From contig NZ_JABFMW010000004.1 in the NCBI RefSeq assembly GCF_013359725.1, positions 1 to 64,000 of the forward strand: a stretch of DNA of 64,000 nt, written 5' to 3'. Positions 60,183 to 64,000 of this stretch are shown here, in pieces. The position numbers were made by a program, and so were the translations under genes. Under the pieces are notes generated by a model. That model saw only the letters and a program-made list of their open reading frames with translations, had not been told where the DNA came from and ran no database searches. Position 1 is the first letter of the stretch. Each line of letters opens with the position of its first letter. Source of the stretch: Pseudarthrobacter sp. C4D7 (GTDB lineage: Bacteria > Actinomycetota > Actinomycetes > Actinomycetales > Micrococcaceae).

Positions 60183-61301
60183 CTAGGAAGTTGCTGGTGC
60201 ATTTGTATAGTCGGCACACAGTTCGAGGAATCGGGTGTTAGCCTCAGCCTCTCCGATGCTGACCCTCACACCCTCCCCGGCGAAGGCCCGGACGGAAAGG
60301 GCACGCGCTCCGGCCAACTCTGCGAAGGCTGCAGTTTCGGCGCCGAGGGCCAGCCAAACGAAATTTCCCTGGGCATCGGGAACGGACCAGCCAAGGTCGC
60401 GGAGACCGGCCATCACCCGGGTGCGCTCGTCCACGAGCTTTTGTACCCTTTCCACAACCTGGGCGTAGTTCTCAAGTGAAACGACTGCTGCCCTTTCGGC
60501 AATTTGGGAGACGGCGAACGGTGTGGCGGCAACCCTCAGGTATTGCGTAAGCCCGGGGTGGGAAACGCTGTATCCGACGCGCAGCCCGGCCAGGCCGTGG
60601 GCCTTGGAGAACGTCCGGAGCACCACCACGTTGGGGTATTTGCGGTAGAGGTCGATCCCGTCCACGGCGTCCGTCGCCCGGACAAACTCCTGGTAGGCCT
60701 CATCAATGACCACCACCACATCCGCTGGGACCATCCGGATAAACGCCTCGGTTTCCGCTGCCGTCAGCGCCGGGCCGGTGGGGTTGTTGGGCGTGCAGAG
60801 CAGGATGACTTTGGTGCGGGCGCTGACGGCGGCGGCCATGGCAGGAAGATCGTGCCGTCCGTCTGCTGTGACCGGTACGCGCACGCTTTCTGCCCCCGCC
60901 AGGCCCACGCTGATGGGGTAGGCCTCAAAGGACCGCCAGGCGTAAATGACCTCGTCCGCTTTACCGTCGTCGTTCTGGCCGGCAAAAGCAGCCAGGATTT
61001 GGTTCAGGGCGCCCAGGCTTCCGGCGCCGGTGACGATGTCGTCCGCCGGCACCCCCAGGAATTCGGCGAGCGCCGCCCGGAGCTTGCTGCTCAGCGGGTC
61101 CGGGTACCGGTTGAAGTCCGTCTGCCCGGCGATGGCCTCCAGAACGGCCGGGATGGGCGGCAACGGGTTCTCGTTGGAGGACAGTTTGTAACTGGCAAGG
61201 CCGCTGACAGCGGCCGGAGGCTTTCCTGCCGCGTAGCGGGGCAGGCGGTCCAGCACCGGGCGCGGGGCAGTCCCGCCCGCCCTGGCATCAGATGAAGTCA
61301 T
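60183..61301 (-). CDS. HisC-family aminotransferase (histidinol-phosphate / aromatic amino acid type)
   Basis: 372 residues. SYKLSSNENPLPPIPAVLEAI and FNRYPDPLSSKLRAALAEFLG at the N terminus, LLCTPNNPTGPAL and VIDEAYQEFVR in the middle, PLP-binding Lys in TFSKAHGLAGLRVGY, and a C-terminal GEGVRVSIGEAEANTRFLEL. The sequence type (Pat/HisC2) is used in actinobacteria both for histidine synthesis and for phenylalanine/tyrosine transamination. No other his genes are nearby and a branched-chain dehydrogenase operon follows on the same strand, so an amino acid catabolic role is as likely as histidine synthesis. GGAGCCATG start region at 61301. Confidence 0.9.
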   Translation of the reverse strand: MTSSDARAGGTAPRPVLDRLPRYAAGKPPAAVSGLASYKLSSNENPLPPIPAVLEAIAGQTDFNRYPDPLSSKLRAALAEFLGVPADDIVTGAGSLGALNQILAAFAGQNDDGKADEVIYAWRSFEAYPISVGLAGAESVRVPVTADGRHDLPAMAAAVSARTKVILLCTPNNPTGPALTAAETEAFIRMVPADVVVVIDEAYQEFVRATDAVDGIDLYRKYPNVVVLRTFSKAHGLAGLRVGYSVSHPGLTQYLRVAATPFAVSQIAERAAVVSLENYAQVVERVQKLVDERTRVMAGLRDLGWSVPDAQGNFVWLALGAETAAFAELAGARALSVRAFAGEGVRVSIGEAEANTRFLELCADYTNAPATS

Positions 61302-61409
61302 GGCTCCTAGCCTACGTCCAAGCCCCGGCGGGCAGCCGGGGAGCGGGCCATGGGAAAATCAGGGTCCGCCGCCATCCGTCCACAGCGGACGGTGTGGAAG
61401 CATGGAGCC

Positions 61410-61835
61410 ATGGGTTCATTCATCCTTCGGGTCATCGTCAATGCCGCAGCCCTCTGGGTGGCCAGCTGGCTGCTGCCGGGAATGGATATCTCCAGCACAG
61501 CGGCAACTGATGCCGTGGCCAGGAGCGGCATTTCGCAGGACACCGGGACAATCGGAGTGGTCCTGGCCTACCTGTTCATCGGCCTGATCTTCGGTGTGGT
61601 CAACGCCTTCGTGCGGCCGCTGGTGCGGCTCCTCGCGCTTCCCATCACCATCCTGACGCTTGGCTTGTTCGCCATCGTCATCAACGCCGCCATGCTCTAC
61701 CTGACAGCATGGATCAGCAGCTACACGCCGGTGCACCTCACCATCGATTCGTTCTTCTGGACCGCCCTGCTTTCAGCGATCATCATCTCCCTGGTCTCGC
61801 TGGTGGCGGGGTTGCTGCCGGGCGGACGGCGCTGA
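61410..61835 (+). CDS. Phage-holin-4 / YvlD-like small membrane protein
   Basis: 141 residues with four hydrophobic segments: FILRVIVNAAALWVASWLLPG, GVVLAYLFIGLIFGVVNAFVRPLVRLLALPITILTLGLFAIVINAAMLYLTAW, and FFWTALLSAIIISLVSLVAGLL. The NAFVRPL..LPITILTLGLF..NA pattern is the signature of the superfamily IV holin-like proteins (YvlD), which in bacteria are not phage genes and have unknown function. The ATG at 61410 was chosen over an in-frame start 60 bp upstream; GGAAG is nearby. It is divergent from the aminotransferase. The following 226-bp gap holds a perfect 16-bp palindrome. Confidence 0.82.
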   Translation: MGSFILRVIVNAAALWVASWLLPGMDISSTAATDAVARSGISQDTGTIGVVLAYLFIGLIFGVVNAFVRPLVRLLALPITILTLGLFAIVINAAMLYLTAWISSYTPVHLTIDSFFWTALLSAIIISLVSLVAGLLPGGRR

Positions 61836-61994
61836 GTCCCGGGAAACGCCACGCCCTCCACCGAGCATCCCGGGCTGGTCAGGGAGGACTTCCGGCCCAG
61901 TAGGAAGGCGCCGCAGAACAAGTACCCCTAGGTGCCACCCCCGAACCAGCAGGAAAAAAGTCCAGTACCGGCTACCCATGACCCCCGCGGAACC

Positions 61995-62010
61995 GGCAGC
62001 CTAGGCTGCC
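61995..62010. promoter_or_regulatory. Perfect 16-bp palindrome upstream of the secreted DUF1906-like gene
   Basis: GGCAGCCTAGGCTGCC reads the same on both strands. It lies 52-67 bp before the ATG at 62062 and contains TAGGCT, which could act as a -10 element. It has no loop, so it fits a DNA-binding site better than an RNA hairpin. Confidence 0.55.
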
Positions 62011-62061
62011 AATCGGGCCACAACAGCCCATTGTTTCCAGTTCCGAAAACGGGTGCCCACC

Positions 62062-62961
62062 ATGAAACCCATCAAGTTGCTGCTCGCTGCCTGCCTTCTC
62101 GTGGCCTGGCAGGCAGGCTCCGCGCATGCAGACTCCGGCTCCGCCCTGGACGGCGGACCATTGGGCAACGACGTCTCCTGGCCTCAGTGCGGCACAGACC
62201 TCCCGGCGCCGCCGGCGTTTGCAGTGGTGGGCGTGAACGGGGGGCGGCCGGGCACGGTCAACCCATGCCTGGCGGCCCAGTTGGCATGGGCAGACCAAAG
62301 CGCCGAGTCGGCCGGTGGCACCCCGGCGGCAGTCTACGTGAACACCGCTGCTGCGGGGCCCGGGGAGTCCTTGTGGTGGCCGGCAGGGAACACCTACGGT
62401 GAAACGTCTGTCAGCAACCCGTACGGACTGTGCGATGGCACCGCGTCTCCGGCCTGCGCTTACATCCACGGCTATGCCACGGCTGCCGACGATGCCGCGA
62501 TCCTGAAGGAAGCGGACGGCAGTGGAGTACACCGGATGTGGTGGCTGGACGTTGAAACCGGGAACAGCTGGTTGTGGGACAAGGCAGCCAATATGGCTGA
62601 ACTGGAAGGCATGACGGCCTACCTCCAGGGGGCCGGCGCAAAAGTTGGGATCTACTCCACGGCCTACCAGTTCGGGGAAATCGCCGGTGCCGTGGACCAA
62701 CGCAGCAACCTCTACGCGCTCCCGAACTGGCTGGCAGGCCCGGACTCAGCGTGGTCTGCCAGAGAGTACTGTGGGGCCGCCCCCTTAACCCCCGGAGGAA
62801 CGGTCACCACCACCCAGTTCACGGAGGACAACCTGGACTATAACTACCGATGCCCGGCCTACGCTCCGGCCCCCGCTCCAGCGCCTGCCTCGCCGGTAGC
62901 GCAGCCCGAACCGGCACGCTCAATCCGGTACGTGGAACTGCATCCGGCTCCCATCTCGTAA
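62062..62961 (+). CDS. Secreted DUF1906/GH25-like protein
   Basis: 299 residues. Signal peptide KPIKLLLAACLLVAWQAGSAHA. The mature fold starts GNDVSWPQCG and has FAVVGVNGGRPGTVNPCLAAQLAWADQ, AAVYVNTAAAGP, MWWLDVETGNSWLWD (acidic pair at the expected active site of GH25/DUF1906 TIM barrels), KVGIYSTAYQFGEI and a C-terminal TTTQFTEDNLDYNYRCP. Cys residues suggest disulfides. The tail is a PAPAPAPAS linker followed by SIRYVELHPAPIS, an odd end without a binding domain. Likely acts at the cell wall; glycosidase activity is inferred. Preceded by a palindrome and convergent with the next gene. Confidence 0.8.
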   Translation: MKPIKLLLAACLLVAWQAGSAHADSGSALDGGPLGNDVSWPQCGTDLPAPPAFAVVGVNGGRPGTVNPCLAAQLAWADQSAESAGGTPAAVYVNTAAAGPGESLWWPAGNTYGETSVSNPYGLCDGTASPACAYIHGYATAADDAAILKEADGSGVHRMWWLDVETGNSWLWDKAANMAELEGMTAYLQGAGAKVGIYSTAYQFGEIAGAVDQRSNLYALPNWLAGPDSAWSAREYCGAAPLTPGGTVTTTQFTEDNLDYNYRCPAYAPAPAPAPASPVAQPEPARSIRYVELHPAPIS

Positions 62962-62987
62962 CCCGGGCCCCGGGTCGAAGAAACGTC

Positions 62988-64000
62988 CTAGCGGGCTCCC
63001 GGTTGCGGCCGCCCGGAGAAAGGATCCCTGCGGTCTTTGGGAACCGTGGGCGGCGGAGTTTTGGTCAACGCGAAGCGGGTAGCAGTGGCCGCACCGCCGG
63101 CACCGAGGACTCCGCCCAACACCGCCGTGGACTGCACCAGTGATGGATCTTTGCTTGCGCCCACCTGCCGGGCCGCCTCCTCATAGCCCGTGAGGCTGTG
63201 GCCGGGACCCAGCCCGGCGTCTCCCCCGCCGCGCACGTAGAGGTCGTTGGTCATGGTGACGGTGACCTGGTTCCTGGCATCGCGGTTAGGCAAGCCATCG
63301 CTGCCGGGCACCCAGTCTGTCCGGTGCTCCAGGTGAAGGGTGCTGACATCGGGGGACGGTGTGATGCGCGAAACCGGAGACCCTGCGGTCAGGACGTATT
63401 TGAGCCGATATTCCTTCAGGAAATCCTCGTCAGCCGCGAGGTTCATCGCGTGGATGCCGCCCTGGCTGTAGCCGACAGCAACCACGTCCGCCCCCGGTGC
63501 CGCACCCGCCGCACGCAGCGACTGGATCACGGCGGCATTCACGTATCCGGACTGGCCTCCCATGCCGTCAACGATTCCGCCCAGGTCGAAAGGATTGGTT
63601 CCCCCGTCGGCTTCATTAACCTGGGTTCCGGGAACCACCACAATGTAGGCCTTGCCGCTTCCGGTATCCACCTCAATGACTTCGATGTAGCCACTTCCGC
63701 GGGCTTCAATCAGCTGTACCCTTTGCAGCAGCCCGGCAGGACTGGCGTCAAGATCGATGGGCACACTCTCCTCCCGCGTTGCCGTCACCGTTCCGGTGCG
63801 CAGGGAAGGGATGTTTTCTTCGATGACGGGCTCGATCGCGGGCAGGAGGAGGACGGCGTCTGCCGCGAGCATTTCCGTGGCATCCCCGTTCAGGAATCCG
63901 GTCCGCCAGAAGTCCACGTGCTTTTGGAACTCAACGTCGGGATCTGACAGCCCCAGCCTCCACTGAAGGTGGGCAGCGGATTCAGCTATCTCATAGTCGC
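62988..64000 (-). CDS. Alpha/beta hydrolase-like protein, 5' end beyond the window
   Basis: At least 337 residues; the frame stays open to the right edge, so the true start is outside. Nucleophile elbow GYSQGG (VVAVGYSQGGIHAMNLA), upstream strand YIVVVPGTQVNEADGGTNPFDLGGIVDGMGGQSGYV, a candidate acid in HLEHRTDWVPGSDGLP and a His in GPGHSLTGYEEAARQ. This arrangement resembles actinobacterial secreted lipase/esterase-like hydrolases. The C terminus is Pro/Arg-rich (PKDRRDPFSGRPQPGAR). Gap of 26 bp to the convergent DUF1906-like gene. An apparent GTG at 63917 is internal, because coding similarity and an open frame continue upstream. Confidence 0.7.
   Translation of the reverse strand, partial: DYEIAESAAHLQWRLGLSDPDVEFQKHVDFWRTGFLNGDATEMLAADAVLLLPAIEPVIEENIPSLRTGTVTATREESVPIDLDASPAGLLQRVQLIEARGSGYIEVIEVDTGSGKAYIVVVPGTQVNEADGGTNPFDLGGIVDGMGGQSGYVNAAVIQSLRAAGAAPGADVVAVGYSQGGIHAMNLAADEDFLKEYRLKYVLTAGSPVSRITPSPDVSTLHLEHRTDWVPGSDGLPNRDARNQVTVTMTNDLYVRGGGDAGLGPGHSLTGYEEAARQVGASKDPSLVQSTAVLGGVLGAGGAATATRFALTKTPPPTVPKDRRDPFSGRPQPGAR

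Noticed and set aside
61410..61835. Holin-like gene as a phage lysis gene
   Set aside because: The YvlD-type superfamily IV proteins are common chromosomal membrane proteins; no endolysin or phage gene accompanies it, and the secreted DUF1906-like gene downstream has its own promoter region.
1..64000. CRISPR arrays, insertion sequences and rRNA/tRNA genes
   Set aside because: No regularly spaced repeats, transposase frames with terminal repeats or conserved RNA gene sequences were seen on reading both strands.

Overview
The window reads as a chromosomal segment of a high-GC actinobacterium, most likely a member of the Micrococcaceae in the Arthrobacter / Pseudarthrobacter group. This rests on strong G/C third-position bias in every gene, frequent GTG starts, short AGGAG-type ribosome sites, several apparently leaderless starts, and gene content typical of soil Arthrobacter (GH32 fructanases, mannitol PTS, branched-chain keto acid dehydrogenase, many MFS and oligopeptide-type ABC transporters). 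I see no rRNA, tRNA, CRISPR array, insertion sequence, integrase or prophage. Base composition looks even, so there is no clear horizontally acquired island.

Layout. 1-6 kb: end of an unidentified gene, secreted gamma-glutamyltransferase, L-lactate dehydrogenase, a GNAT/AAA+ fusion protein, an HD-domain protein and glutamyl-Q tRNA(Asp) synthetase. 6-13 kb: an Lrp regulator, a WXG100-like protein translationally coupled to a lipoprotein, a second Lrp gene divergent from a LysE exporter, a TPR-like protein, a DUF456 membrane protein and malic enzyme with a DasR/NagR-type palindrome upstream. 13-22 kb: a run of transporters and regulators (TetR, MFS, RraA-like, DHA2 MFS, sugar porter MFS, MarR-MFS pair, GNAT). 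21.8-27.7 kb: mannitol locus, mtlA (full EIICBA) and mtlD behind a TetR regulator, with PTS enzyme I transcribed divergently. 27.7-40 kb: a LacI-controlled fructan locus, in transcription order (minus strand) LacI, family-5 binding protein, two permeases, two ATPases, cytoplasmic GH32, secreted 1219-residue GH32. 40-45 kb: small HTH protein overlapping an alpha/beta hydrolase, a PucR-type regulator divergent from alanine dehydrogenase, and a Gfo/Idh/MocA oxidoreductase. 45-51 kb: a second oligopeptide-type ABC operon with a fused double ATPase. 51-56 kb: TetR/FMN-reductase pair, GerMN lipoprotein, leaderless aminotransferase gene, universal stress protein, small hypothetical, PAP2-type phosphatase. 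56-61 kb: branched-chain 2-oxoacid dehydrogenase E1alpha-E1beta-E2 preceded by a HisC/Pat-type aminotransferase. 61-64 kb: a small membrane protein, a secreted DUF1906-like protein and an alpha/beta hydrolase cut by the window edge.

The central biological unit is carbohydrate use. The secreted GH32 should cut levan- or inulin-type fructan outside the cell, the ABC system should import the fragments, and the cytoplasmic GH32, whose start codon overlaps the stop of an ABC ATPase gene, should split them. Mannitol uptake and oxidation to fructose 6-phosphate and PTS enzyme I sit next to it. Two perfect or near-perfect LacI operators lie at the head of the fructan operon. A second theme is local control: nearly every regulator in the window has a visible inverted repeat in its own upstream gap, and these are listed with exact positions.
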